A stretch of DNA of 64,000 bases from Cellulomonas sp. JZ18 (GCF_009720485.1 NZ_CP045245.1:3596001-3660000); one strand, 5' to 3'; shown: positions 8,769-17,673, numbered from the stretch's first letter. Notes: a model not told the origin generated them from the letters alone. Numbers and translations: made by a program.

Positions 8769-9676
8769 TCAGGCGGCGGGCGCCGCCGCCGGCCCCGGGG
8801 CGGCCCCGGGGCGGCCGTCGGCTGCCCGGCGAGGAGCCACCGCACGGTCCGCGTCGCCTGCCGCCCGGCCCAGTGCGCGGCCCCCTCGCGGACCGGACCC
8901 ACGGGCCGCAGCCCCAGACCGTCGACCGCCCAGGCGGGCAGGCTCGCCACCGCGGCCTGCGCGAGCGCCCCGTACCCGAGCCGCAGCGCGGCCGGCACGG
9001 GCGGCTCGCGCAGCAGGAAGTGCGCGGCGTCGAGCGCGGCCGGCGTCGCGCGCAGCACCGGCCGGTACCCCTCGAGGGCGGCGGTGAGGTCCGCGACGGT
9101 CTCGGGCAGGTCGACGGCGCCGAGCGCGTACCCGACGCGTGCGGCCTGCGCGACGTACTCGTCGGCCCGCGCGGGGCCCAGCGGGTGCGACCCGTACCGG
9201 CGGTGGGCGTCGAGGAACGACTCGATCTCCGCGACGTGCACCCACCGCAGCAGGTCGGGGTCGTCCGCCGCGTAGGGGACGCCGTCGTCCGTCACGCCGC
9301 GGATGCGCGCGTGGATGGACCGGACCGCGTCGACGGCCGCCTGCGCGTCGTCGGCCGTGCCGAACACCGTGACGGCGAGGAAGGTGCTGGTCCGCGACAG
9401 CCGCCCCCAGGGGTCCGCGCGGTAGCCGGAGTGGTCCGCCACCGCGGCCATCGCCGCCGGGTGCAGCGACTGCAGCAGCAGCGAGCGCAGTCCGCCGACG
9501 AACATCGACGCGTCCCCGTGCACGACGCGGATCGCGGCGTCGGGCGCGAACCAGCGCGGACCGGGCCGGTGGTGGATGCGCTGCCGGCTGCGCTCGCCGT
9601 GCGGGCCGGCCACGCGCAGGAAGAGCGCCGTGCCGGCGCGGGCGCGCCACCGGCGCACCGGGTCGGTGACGCTCAT
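8769..9676 (-). CDS. MpaB-type (DUF2236) oxygenase-like protein, frameshifted near its C-terminus
   Basis: About 302 residues of the DUF2236/MpaB family, which contains latex-clearing and mycophenolate-pathway haem-dependent oxygenases and many uncharacterised actinobacterial members. Family signatures are VRVVHGD-type strand, LLLQSLHPAAMAAVADHSGY with the conserved QxxHP, and WVHVAEIESFLDAHRRYG. The uninterrupted frame would run to 8003 straight through the whole anti-sigma gene, which is implausible. Adding one base in the CCCCGGGG runs at 8793-8811 moves translation into the frame that stops at 8769, ending AAPGPAAAPAA, a normal tail. The ATG start at 9676 has no strong ribosome site. Substrate unknown. 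Confidence 0.7.
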
Positions 9677-9938
9677 GGGTCCCCACGCTGCGGGACGGGA
9701 CCTGAGCAAGGGCTGAGCGCGTACGGACGCGGTGAGCCGCAAGATGGCCTCCAGGTCACACCACCGTCCAGATTGTGGACCATGGCCTGGGGGCCATGGC
9801 ACCCCGAAGCGGTGCCTCGCATCGCGAAGCAATGCTCGCTAGTGCCCTGACCTGCATCTTTCTGCGCGAGCGACGCCACCGAACCAGACAAGCATGCTTA
9901 GGCTGCTGCCTATGCTCGTACCTCGCGCAGCAGCCTAG

Positions 9939-9991
9939 CGGTACGTGTCAAGTACCGCGCGCACCTAGTGGTTGACGGTACTTGGGTACCG
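9939..9991. promoter_or_regulatory. twin CGGTAC/GTACCG operators
   Basis: Two dyads with identical arms: CGGTAC 9939-9944 with GTACCG 9952-9957 (7-nt gap), and CGGTAC 9976-9981 with GTACCG 9986-9991 (4-nt gap). The second lies inside the spacer of the likely promoter at 9972-10001. Their centres are about 36 bp apart. The arrangement fits autorepression by the adjacent ribbon-helix-helix protein; this is inference. Confidence 0.55.
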
Positions 9992-10001
9992 TGCCTAAAG
10001 T
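9972..10001 (+). promoter_or_regulatory. sigma-A-type promoter of the ribbon-helix-helix gene
   Basis: TTGACG (9972-9977) and TAAAGT (9996-10001) with an 18-bp spacer that contains an operator dyad. Start of transcription would fall near 10008, about 26 nt before the ATG. Confidence 0.55.
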
Positions 10002-10033
10002 TGCGCGTACGCCACAGCCAGGAGGGCAGCGCC

Positions 10034-10300
10034 ATGGCAACTCTTGCCGCCCCGATCAAGGTTGACGCTCACACCGATCAGCTCATCAGCCACACAGCAC
10101 ATTTCCTCGGTCGATCGAAGAAGGACATCGTCGACCAGGCGGTGCGCGAGTACATCGACAACCACCGCGATGCGATCCAGGAGGGCGTCAGCAACGCCCT
10201 GAAGCAGCTTGACGGATCGCTCGGCGCATCCGTCTCTGTGCTCACCGGAGTCTCGCAGGAGGAGATCGCCGCCCTCGGCGGCATCGACGAGACTCGCTGA
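10034..10300 (+). CDS. ribbon-helix-helix (CopG/Arc-like) DNA-binding protein
   Basis: An 88-residue protein. IKVDAHTDQLISHTAHFLGR followed by SKKDIVDQAVREYIDNH fits a CopG/Arc fold: an N-terminal beta strand contributing basic or polar residues, then two helices with the SKxxIVxxAVREY pattern. The C-terminal 35 residues are an extension, possibly for partner binding or oligomerisation. Such proteins are commonly antitoxins or autorepressors. The ATG has AGGAGGG at 8 nt spacing. Codon use is less GC3-biased than neighbours, a sign of transfer. No toxin gene adjoins it: the next gene lies beyond a strong terminator. Confidence 0.7.
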   Translation: MATLAAPIKVDAHTDQLISHTAHFLGRSKKDIVDQAVREYIDNHRDAIQEGVSNALKQLDGSLGASVSVLTGVSQEEIAALGGIDETR

Positions 10301-10317
10301 CGACGTCAACACCAAGT

Positions 10318-10360
10318 AGGCGTGCGGCCCGTGGGTATCCCACCTACGGGCCGCACGCCT
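10318..10360 (+). terminator. strong hairpin terminator after the ribbon-helix-helix gene
   Basis: Perfect 15-bp stem (AGGCGTGCGGCCCGT at 10318-10332, complement at 10346-10360), 13-nt loop, followed by the T/A-rich CTATATTT. It isolates the upstream gene from the next one. Confidence 0.85.
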
Positions 10361-10375
10361 CTATATTTGCCGACC

Positions 10376-11160
10376 ATGAGTGACTGCGACGATCCCCCGT
10401 GAGGCCCACGATTCGGTGCCTTCGGGATGATCTCGATCTTCCGCTCCCTCCCATCAACGACCCCCTGCACCTCCTTGACCACCCGGTCATCGCGAAGGCG
10501 CAGAGGACGCCGACTGAGGTCGCCAGCGGGAGCGCGGAGCGCATCAGGTCACTTCATGACTGGGTGTGGTTCAAGCAGCGCGCCGGGCGCTTCCGCGCTG
10601 CAGTGACCGAGCTTCCGGCCGACCATCAGCCGGTCGGCGGCTGGTGGATCGGGGCCGCCGGGTCACGCAGCGCCGGCAACGCTGACGACGTCTACGCCGA
10701 ACTCGAGACGATCGCGAAGCGGGAAGCGAAGGGCACCAAAGCCAAGACAGACTCCTCGTGGATGCTGCCGGACTCCCAGGACGAAACGCGCCTGCGTCTT
10801 GAGGAAGGCGTTGCCGTCGTGCTCGCCATCCGCTTCGTCGTCCGCAGGCTTGTCGCTCGCTCTCTCCGGACGGGCAAGGGGTGGACTGCTGAGTTCTCGA
10901 ACGCGACAGTCAGCGCGCACGTCCGGGCAGACGATGGCGAGGCCTACCTAGTGATCGCCACCGAGGGGTTCATCGACCCGAGTCTTATTGCGAACATACT
11001 CGGGAGCATCCCCGACATCCCCGCCGACGACTGGCTCGCTGAGCCTGGAGGGGCGGCGGGGGTGCAGCCAGCTCCCGGCCAGATCATCTACTCGACCCTG
11101 ATCCCCACGAACGTGCAGGACAAGATCCTCGACGAGTTCCCAGATGAGGGTTCGCTCTAG
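10376..11160 (+). CDS. uncharacterised protein of about 260 residues
   Basis: I do not recognise a family. The open frame begins at a GTG (10399) with no ribosome site. An ATG at 10376 lies in another frame and would join smoothly (MSDCDDPPVRPTIRCLRDDL) if one C were added to the C run at 10394-10398; TATATT at 10362-10367 sits 8 nt before that ATG, which is ideal for a leaderless message. The protein is soluble, with no signal or membrane segment. Its middle (WVWFKQRAGRFRAAVTEL, GGWWIGAAGSR) and C-terminal part (AEFSNATVSAHVRADDGEAY, IPADDWLAEPG) look like a globular alpha/beta protein. Codon use is less GC-rich than the core genome. The start is uncertain. Confidence 0.55.
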
Positions 11161-11294
11161 TCGTCCGAGGGTCCAGGATGTGCCCAGCGGATCACGACCG
11201 GGACGAACGGCCACGTCGCGCGCCCCAACGCCGTGCGGAGGACGCGTCGAGGTTCCACACCAGTCATCAACGCGAAAATGTGCAGGACGCCCGT

Positions 11295-11324
11295 GCCGAG
11301 CACCCGACCGGGACGGTGCTCGGC
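11295..11324. terminator. hairpin terminator
   Basis: Perfect 10-bp inverted repeat GCCGAGCACC (11295-11304) and GGTGCTCGGC (11315-11324) with a 10-nt loop, about 135 bp after the uncharacterised gene. No T tract. Confidence 0.6.
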
Positions 11325-11437
11325 TCCATCACGAGGAGGTCACCGAGTGCCGCCGCGCCGCCGCGACGTCGGACGGTAGCCGCCACGTCCCCGCCGGATG
11401 AGTCGAGCACGGCCGACACGCTGGGTCGAGCCCTACC

Positions 11438-11865
11438 TCACTCGTCCGCTCCCGTCGCAGACGGAGCGACCCGGTCGAGAGCGGCCCGGAAGGTACGCAC
11501 CTCGTCGACGCGCCCCGGCAAGTACGTGCGCGCGGCGGCGATCAGGTCCAGGTCGCCCTGGCCAGCCGGCCCGCTGTCGCGGACGACGTACAGGTCCTCG
11601 CCCCGGTCCCCGGCCCGACCGACCAGGATGACGCTCTCGCCCGCCACGTGGTCCCGGCCCTCGACCATGGGCGGTCCACGGCGGTGGGTCGCACCGGTCC
11701 GAGAGCTGCTGCAGGCGCGTCAGCAGCTCGTCGGTCAGCACCGTCTCGTCTGCCCGCCGCTTGGGTTGCAAACGGCCCACCGGTCCCGGGCCTGTCGGGC
11801 AGCACCCGCCCGCCCTCTCCCTCGGTCAACCCCCACACGGTCCGCAACTCTCGCATGCGAGACAT
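11438..11865 (-). pseudogene. broken small hypothetical gene
   Basis: An ATG at 11865 with a good GGAGGGG ribosome site opens MSRMRELRTVWGLTEGEG. After about 30 codons the coding character moves to another frame (RADETVLTDELLTRLQQLSD) and then to a third that ends VDEVRTFRAALDRVAPSATG before a stop at 11438. Repair needs removal of one base at each break, for example in GGG near 11780 and CCC near 11670, so the sign differs from the other broken genes in this window. It is therefore more likely a genuinely decayed gene at the edge of the accessory patch, although sequence error is possible. I do not recognise the family. Confidence 0.45.
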
Positions 11866-12053
11866 CGTCTGCCCCTCCGCGGGGACGGGCGCGCGGGATG
11901 ACGACCGACCCACCCGGTCTTCGGGCAGGCCGCGGCCGACGATACGGGCGCCCGCCCTCGTCCGGCCGCGAGCCCCTTGGTGTCTCCGCAGGGCGGCGCC
12001 ACTCGCGTGCGACCGCCGGGAAGAGCGCGCACCCAGCCGAGGTTGCCACCGGT

Positions 12054-12977
12054 ATGCGTGCGATCACCTACTCCCGCTACGGCGGCCCCGACGTCCTCGA
12101 GCTCACCGAGCAGCCCACCCCCAAGGTCGGCCCCGACAGCGTGCTGGTGCGCGTGCGCGCCGCGTCGGTCAACCCGGTCGACTGGAAGATGCGCGCGGGG
12201 TACCTCGACCAGGTCATGGACGTGACGTTCCCCGTCGTGCCCGGCTGGGACGTCGCCGGCGTGGTCGAGCGCGTCGGCCTCGACACCCCCGAGCTGCAGG
12301 TTGGCGACGAGGTGTATGGCTACGTGCGCAAGGACTGGGTGCAGGGCGGCACGTTCGCGGAGCTGGTGGCCGCGCCCGTGCGCACGCTGGCCCGCAAGCC
12401 CGCGTCGCTGTCCTTCGAGGAGGCGGCGGCCGTGCCGCTCGCGGGCCTCACCGCGTACCAGAGCATCGAGCGCGCAGGCGTCCGCGCCGGGCAGACCGTG
12501 CTCGTGCACGCGGCCGCCGGCGGGGTCGGGCAGTTCGCGGTCCAGGTCGCGGCCGCGCGCGGAGCCCGCGTGATCGGCACCGCGTCGGAGCGGAACCACG
12601 ACCACCTGCGCGCGCTGGGCGCCGAGCCGGTCGTGTACGGCGAGGGCCTCGTCGACCGCGTGCGGGCGCTCGCGCCGCAGGGCGTGGACGTCGTCCTCGA
12701 CTACGGCTCCGACGACCTCGTGCCCACGACCCGGGCCGTGCTCGCCGAGGGCGGCACGGTCGCGTCCATCGTCGACGCCGCCGCGCGTGACGAGCTCGGC
12801 GGCCACTACGTGTGGGTGCGCCCCAGCACCGCCGACCTGGACGCGCTGAGCGCGCTCGCGGACGCCGGACGGCTGCGCGTCGACGTCGCCGAGGTGTTCG
12901 ACCTCGCCGACGCCGCCGCGGCGCACGAGGCCAGCGCGGGCGGGCACGTGCGCGGCAAGGTGGTCGTGCGGGTCTGA
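12054..12977 (+). CDS. NADP-dependent zinc-less medium-chain reductase (quinone oxidoreductase family)
   Basis: A 307-residue MDR-superfamily enzyme. The N-terminal GroES-like domain starts MRAITYSRYGGPDVLEL and includes VRAASVNPVDWKMRAGYL and PVVPGWDVAGVVERVG. The Rossmann domain has the dinucleotide motif VHAAAGGVGQFAVQVAAARG near residue 150 and ASERNHDHLRALGAEPV, where Ser/Arg after the second strand favours NADPH. No structural-zinc Cys cluster is present, as in quinone reductase/zeta-crystallin types. Cytoplasmic. The ATG is taken as start because the family alignment begins there and GAGG lies upstream. Convergent with the GH3 gene, separated by only about 20 bp. Confidence 0.85.
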   Translation: MRAITYSRYGGPDVLELTEQPTPKVGPDSVLVRVRAASVNPVDWKMRAGYLDQVMDVTFPVVPGWDVAGVVERVGLDTPELQVGDEVYGYVRKDWVQGGTFAELVAAPVRTLARKPASLSFEEAAAVPLAGLTAYQSIERAGVRAGQTVLVHAAAGGVGQFAVQVAAARGARVIGTASERNHDHLRALGAEPVVYGEGLVDRVRALAPQGVDVVLDYGSDDLVPTTRAVLAEGGTVASIVDAAARDELGGHYVWVRPSTADLDALSALADAGRLRVDVAEVFDLADAAAAHEASAGGHVRGKVVVRV

Positions 12978-12998
12978 CCCGTCGGCGCCCCCGGGGCC

Positions 12999-15272
12999 TC
13001 AGCGGTCGAACCGCAGCCAGCTGACGTTGCCCACCTCGGTGCCGTCCGGCGGTCCGACGACCTGCAGGTAGACGCGGTGCACGCCGGTCACGGACGCGGA
13101 CAGCGGGACGGTCCGGGTCTCCCAGCGCTGCCACCCGCCGGTCGGGGACAGCGGGACGCGCGCCAGCAGGGGCCCGAGGTTCTGGTCCCGCCGCACCTCG
13201 AGCCAGCCCGACGCCGTCGAGCCGGAGGCCACCCGCACGCTCACCGAGCGGGGCGACGTGCCGCCGAAGTCGAGGCCGAACCAGCCGAGGTAGTCCCCGT
13301 CCGCCAGGCGGCCCACGGACTGCCCGCAGCCGACGTCGGTGCACGTCTCGACCGCCGTGCCGCGCTGGTCGTCGTAGAACGACGCGCCGATCGTGGCGTA
13401 CGGCGAGGCGGTCGCCGGGTAGCGCAGGCCGTGCCCGAGCGGGAACAGCGCGTTCTTGCCGTCACCGGCGTTGATCGGCTGCTGCACGGCGTCGTACGGC
13501 CAGGTGACGGGTAGCCGCCCGGTCGGCGCGACCGTGCCGAACAGCACGTCGGTGACGCCGTCGCCCTCGGTGCCGGGGAGCCAGGCGGCGACGGCCGCGC
13601 GCACCTGGTGGAGCTCGGCGTTGACGTCGAGCGGGCGGCCCGTGAGCAGCACGAGCGTGATCGGCACCCCCGCGGCGGCGACGCGGTCGATGACGGCCCG
13701 GTCGCGCGCCGACAGGCGCATGTCCCCGTCGTCGTCGCCGTGCCACTCGGCGTACGGGTCCTCGCCCACGACGACGATCGCGCTCTGGTGGCTGCCGTCG
13801 GCGGCGCTGCCGTCGGGCGAGTACGTGACGGTCCCGCGCACGGCCGCGCGCACCCCCTCGAGGATCGTCGTGCCGGGCATCGCGTTGCCCGTCTGCCCCT
13901 GCCAGCGCAGCGTCCACCCGCCGGACTGCCGGCCGACGTCGTCCGCGGCGACCCCGGCCACGAGCACCTTGCTCGCGCTGCGCGGCAGCGGCAGCACGTC
14001 CCACTCGTTCTTCAGGACGACGGTCGACGCGGCGACCGCCCGGCGCGCGAGCGCGCGGTGGTCCGCCGACCCGATCGCGCCCAGGCGCGCCCGGTCGGCG
14101 AACGGGTCCTCGAACAGGCCCTTGCGCAGCTTCGTGATGAGCACGCGCCGCACGGCGTCGTCGACCCGGGACTGCGGCACCCGGCCCGCCCGCACCTCCT
14201 GCACGACCAGCTCGTGGAACCGCCGCCACTCGTCGGGGACCATCACGACGTCGATCCCCGCGTTGAGCGCGGTGCGCACGTCGTACGCCGAGATGTCGCC
14301 CGCGTCGCCGTCGAGGAAGTCGATGCCGCCGTAGTCGGACACGACGAACCCGTCGAAGCCGAGCCGGCCCTTGAGCACGTCGGTCAGCCAGTACCGCGAG
14401 CCGTGCAGCCGCTCGCCGGCGATCGAGGAGAACGACACCATGACGACGCCCGCCCCGGCGTCGACCGCCGCGCGCGCCGGCGGCAGGTGCAGCGCCTCGA
14501 CCTGGGCACGCGTCAGCGGTGCGTCCCCGCGGTCGACGCCCCCGGCGGTCCCGCCGTCCGCGACGAAGTGCTTGGCGCCGGCGACGACGGCGTCGCGGTC
14601 CGCGACCGACCCGCCCTGGAAGCCGCGCACGTACGCGGCGGACAGCGCGGCGACGGCTGCGGGGTCCTCCCCGAAGGACTCGTAGGTGCGCCCCCACCGG
14701 TCGTCGCGTGCGACGGCGGTCACGGGGGACCACGTCGCGTCGACGCCGAGCGCGCTGACCTCGCGCGCGACCATCCGCCCGAGCTGCTGCACGAGCGCCG
14801 GGTCGCCGGTCGCGCCGAGGCCGATCTGGTGGGGCACGACGGTCGCGCCCTGCAGGTTGCCGAACCCGTGCACGGCGTTGACGGCGTACAGCAGCGGGAT
14901 GCCGAGCCGGTTCTGCAGCGCCGCACGCTGGTGCCCGTCGTACAGGTCGGCCCAGCCCGCGGGCGTGTTCGTGGCCGGGCGGGACTCGCCGGAGGAGAAG
15001 CCGACGCCGACCCAGCCGCTCGACAGCGCCTCGGCCGTGAGCCAGCGCCGCTCGACGAGCGTCATCTGGCCGACCTTCTCGTCGAGGGTCATGCGCCCCA
15101 GCAGGTCCTCGGCACGCTCGGTGACGGGCCGGCCGGGGTCCCGGTAGGGCGGTGGGGCGGCGGCACGCGCGGGCCCCGCCGCCGGCACCGCGGCGGGCAC
15201 GGCGAGGGCGGCGACGACGGCGGCGGTGACGAGCAGGCGCGTGCGCAGGGCACGACGGTCGGCGACGGGCAC
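12999..15272 (-). CDS. secreted GH3 beta-glucosidase-type enzyme with C-terminal CBM6-like module
   Basis: A 757-residue exported glycoside hydrolase. The Sec signal peptide (Ala-rich, ending about residue 38) is followed by the GH3 barrel with DEKVGQMTLVERR, the KHFVADGGT acid/base-region motif, and the nucleophile Asp313 in FVVSDYGGIDFL. The second alpha/beta domain follows (LLTGRPLDVNAELHQVRA, WLPGTEGDGVTDVLFG). The last 125 residues form a beta-sandwich resembling CBM6 (ETRTVPLSASVTGVHRVYLQ). It would release glucose from cello-oligosaccharides or beta-glucans outside the cell. The GTG start follows an AGGGGG ribosome site. It is the shorter-diverged duplicate of the next gene upstream, reading the same way. 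Confidence 0.88.
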   Translation of the reverse strand: MPVADRRALRTRLLVTAAVVAALAVPAAVPAAGPARAAAPPPYRDPGRPVTERAEDLLGRMTLDEKVGQMTLVERRWLTAEALSSGWVGVGFSSGESRPATNTPAGWADLYDGHQRAALQNRLGIPLLYAVNAVHGFGNLQGATVVPHQIGLGATGDPALVQQLGRMVAREVSALGVDATWSPVTAVARDDRWGRTYESFGEDPAAVAALSAAYVRGFQGGSVADRDAVVAGAKHFVADGGTAGGVDRGDAPLTRAQVEALHLPPARAAVDAGAGVVMVSFSSIAGERLHGSRYWLTDVLKGRLGFDGFVVSDYGGIDFLDGDAGDISAYDVRTALNAGIDVVMVPDEWRRFHELVVQEVRAGRVPQSRVDDAVRRVLITKLRKGLFEDPFADRARLGAIGSADHRALARRAVAASTVVLKNEWDVLPLPRSASKVLVAGVAADDVGRQSGGWTLRWQGQTGNAMPGTTILEGVRAAVRGTVTYSPDGSAADGSHQSAIVVVGEDPYAEWHGDDDGDMRLSARDRAVIDRVAAAGVPITLVLLTGRPLDVNAELHQVRAAVAAWLPGTEGDGVTDVLFGTVAPTGRLPVTWPYDAVQQPINAGDGKNALFPLGHGLRYPATASPYATIGASFYDDQRGTAVETCTDVGCGQSVGRLADGDYLGWFGLDFGGTSPRSVSVRVASGSTASGWLEVRRDQNLGPLLARVPLSPTGGWQRWETRTVPLSASVTGVHRVYLQVVGPPDGTEVGNVSWLRFDR

Positions 15273-15291
15273 GGTTCCCCCTGGTGACCTG

Positions 15292-15335
15292 GTGACGACG
15301 TGACGTGACGTGGCGTGACGTGGCGTGGCGCGGTG
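15292..15335. repeat. short imperfect tandem repeat between duplicated GH3 genes
   Basis: Iterated GTGACGTGGC-type units, preceded by a doubled CTGGTGAC and followed at about 15360 by a doubled ACGTGCTGGG. Slippage-prone sequence between the two paralogues. Confidence 0.6.
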
Positions 15336-15384
15336 GCGCGGGCGGCGTGCGTGCGCCGGGACGTGCTGGGACGTGCTGCGCCCG

Positions 15385-17673
15385 TCAGCGGGCGAAGCGC
15401 AGCCAGCCGACGTTGCCGACCTCGGCGCCGCTCGCCGGGCCGACCACCTGCAGGTACACCCGGTGCACCCCCGTGACCGCGGCGCTCAGCGGGACCGTCC
15501 GGGTCTCCCAGGCCTGCCACCCGCCGGTCGGCGTGATCGGGACGCGCGCCAGCAGCGGCCCGCGGTTCGTGCCGCGGCGCACCTCGAGCGTCCCGGACGC
15601 GGTGGCGCCCGACGCGACGCGCACGCTCACGGTGCGCGGCGACCGGTCGCCGAAGTCGACGTCGAACCACCCGACGAAGTCCCCGTCGGCGAGGTGCGCG
15701 ACGGCCTGCCCGCAGCCGGTGTCGGTGCACGTCTCGACCTGCGTGCCGCGCTGGTCGTCGTAGAACGAGGCGCCGATCGTGTCGTACGCCGACTGCGACG
15801 CGGGGAACCGCAGCCCGTGCCCGAGCGGGAACAGCGCGTTCTTGCCGTCGCCCGCGTTGATCGGCTGCTGCACGGCGTCGTACGGCCACGTCACCGGCAG
15901 CGTGCCGGTGGGCGGCACGTCGCCGAACAGGACGTCCGTGACGCCCGCGCCCTCGGTGCCGGGCAGCCACGCGGCGACCGCGGCCCGCACCTGGTGCAGC
16001 TCCTCGTTGACGTCGAGGGGACGCCCGGTGAGCAGCACGAGCGTGATCGGCACGCCGGCCGCGGCGACGCGGTCGATGGTCGCGCGGTCGCGTGCGGACA
16101 GGCGCATGTCGCCCGTCGGGTCGTCGCCCTCGTACTCGGCGTAGGGCATCTCCCCCACGACGACGACGGCGCTCTGGTGGCTGCCGTCCGCGGCGCTGCC
16201 GTCCGGTGAGTACGTGACCGTGCCGCGCGCGGTCGCCCGGACCGCCTCGAGGACCGTCGTGCCCGGCATCGCGTTGCCCGTGCGGCCCTGCCAGCCGAGC
16301 GTCCACCCGCCCGACTGCCGGCCCACGTCGTCCGCGGCGTCGCCCGCGACGAGGACGCGGCTGGCGCTCTGGGGCAGGGGCAGCACGCCCCACTCGTTCT
16401 TCAGCACGACGACGGACGCGGCGACCGCGCGGCGCGCGACCGCCCGGTGGGCCGCGGACCCGACCTCGCCGAGCCGCGCCCGGTCCGCGAACGGCGACTC
16501 CACGAGGCCCTTCGCGATCTTCGCCGTGAGCACGCGCCGCACGGCGTCGTCGATCCGGGACAGCGGGATCCGGCCGGCCTGCACCTCCTGCACGACGAGC
16601 CCGCGGAAGTGCTTCCACCGCTCCGGCACCATGACGACGTCGACGCCCGCGTTGATCGCGGTGCGCACGTCGTACGCGGTGGTGTCGCGGCTGTTGCCGT
16701 CGAGGTAGTCGACGGCGCCGAAGTCGGACACGACGAACCCGCGGAAGCCCAGCTCGCCCTTGAGCACGTCGGTCAGCCAGTGCCGCGACCCGTGCACGCG
16801 CTCACCGCGGATCGAGGAGTACGTGACCATCACGGACGCGACCCCGGCGTCGACGGCGGCCCGGAACGGCGGCAGGTGCAGCGCGCGCACCTGCGCGTCG
16901 GTGAGCGCCGCGTCGCCGCGGTCCTCGCCCCCGGTCGTGCCGCCGTCGGCCAGGTAGTGCTTGGCGTTGGCGAGCACCTGGTCGCGGGCCGCGACGGACG
17001 TCCCCTGCAGGCCGGCGACCAGGCCGGCCGAGAGCGCCGAGACGGCCGCCGGGTCCTCGCCGAACGACTCGTAGGTGCGACCCCACCGGTCGTTGCGCAC
17101 CACCGCGACGACCGGCGAGAAGTTCTGCACGATGCCCATCGACGTCAGCTCGCGTGCGACGACGTCGCCGACCTCCCGCACGAGGGCCGGGTCGCCGGTG
17201 GCGCCCAGGCCGATCTGGTGCGGCACGATCGTCGCGCCCGGCAGGTTGCCGAACCCGTGCACCGCGTCGGCGGCGAACACCACCGGCACGCCGAGGCGGG
17301 TCCCGAGCGCCGCGCGCTGGAACCCGTCGTACATGTCGGCCCAGCCGACCGGCGTGTTGGTGGGCGGCAGCGAGCCCCCGCCGGAGAAGACGAACCCGAT
17401 GCCGCCGCCCGCGAGCGCGTCGGCGGTCACGTACCGCCGCTCGACCATGGTCATCTGGCCGACCTTCTCCTCCAGGCTCATGCGGGCGAGGAGGTCGGCG
17501 GCGCGGGTCGCGGCCGGCAGGGCGGGGTCGCGCCAGGGCGGCGGGGCGGCGGCCGGGGCCGCGGACGCCCCGCCGGCGGGCAGCGCCGCCGCGAGGACGC
17601 ACGCGGTCGCGAGGAGCAGGCGCCACCGGTGGCGGGACGGACGACGGGCAGGACGACGTGCGGTGGCGGACAT
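15385..17673 (-). CDS. secreted GH3 beta-glucosidase-type enzyme with C-terminal CBM6-like module, paralogue
   Basis: A 762-residue paralogue of the adjacent gene with the same layout: signal peptide to about residue 42, GH3 N-domain (EEKVGQMTMVERR), KHYLADGGT, nucleophile Asp317 in FVVSDFGAVDYL, GH3 C-domain, and CBM6-like tail (ETRTVPLSAAVTGVHRVYL). Long stretches are identical at protein level, for example VTYSPDGSAADGSHQSA and TGRPLDVN. The ATG is preceded by AGGGGG at about 5 nt, and a -10/-35 pair is visible further upstream, so it is likely the first gene of a two-gene unit, the second copy lying 112 bp downstream. Substrate differences between the copies cannot be read from sequence. 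Confidence 0.88.
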   Translation of the reverse strand: MSATARRPARRPSRHRWRLLLATACVLAAALPAGGASAAPAAAPPPWRDPALPAATRAADLLARMSLEEKVGQMTMVERRYVTADALAGGGIGFVFSGGGSLPPTNTPVGWADMYDGFQRAALGTRLGVPVVFAADAVHGFGNLPGATIVPHQIGLGATGDPALVREVGDVVARELTSMGIVQNFSPVVAVVRNDRWGRTYESFGEDPAAVSALSAGLVAGLQGTSVAARDQVLANAKHYLADGGTTGGEDRGDAALTDAQVRALHLPPFRAAVDAGVASVMVTYSSIRGERVHGSRHWLTDVLKGELGFRGFVVSDFGAVDYLDGNSRDTTAYDVRTAINAGVDVVMVPERWKHFRGLVVQEVQAGRIPLSRIDDAVRRVLTAKIAKGLVESPFADRARLGEVGSAAHRAVARRAVAASVVVLKNEWGVLPLPQSASRVLVAGDAADDVGRQSGGWTLGWQGRTGNAMPGTTVLEAVRATARGTVTYSPDGSAADGSHQSAVVVVGEMPYAEYEGDDPTGDMRLSARDRATIDRVAAAGVPITLVLLTGRPLDVNEELHQVRAAVAAWLPGTEGAGVTDVLFGDVPPTGTLPVTWPYDAVQQPINAGDGKNALFPLGHGLRFPASQSAYDTIGASFYDDQRGTQVETCTDTGCGQAVAHLADGDFVGWFDVDFGDRSPRTVSVRVASGATASGTLEVRRGTNRGPLLARVPITPTGGWQAWETRTVPLSAAVTGVHRVYLQVVGPASGAEVGNVGWLRFAR

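Larger units (their letters stand above)
9677..10033. other. noncoding region rich in inverted repeats, edge of a lower-GC patch
   Basis: No supportable gene in about 357 bp. Composition drops in GC relative to the flanks. Inverted repeats include CCATGGCC/GGCCATGG at 9780-9799, GGCACC/GGTGCC just after it, the palindrome AAGCATGCTT at 9890-9899, and a 10-bp pair TAGGCTGCTG (9899-9908) and CAGCAGCCTA (9928-9937). The last could be a terminator or an operator. The right end carries the promoter and twin GGTAC-type dyads for the ribbon-helix-helix gene. Confidence 0.5.

Noticed and set aside
9677..11865. Integrated phage or integrative element
   Set aside because: No integrase, recombinase, transposase, phage structural gene or duplicated att sequence was seen; composition alone supports only a transferred patch.
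15292..15335. CRISPR-like array
   Set aside because: The units are about 10 bp, imperfect and without spacers. No CRISPR repeats or cas genes were seen anywhere in the window.
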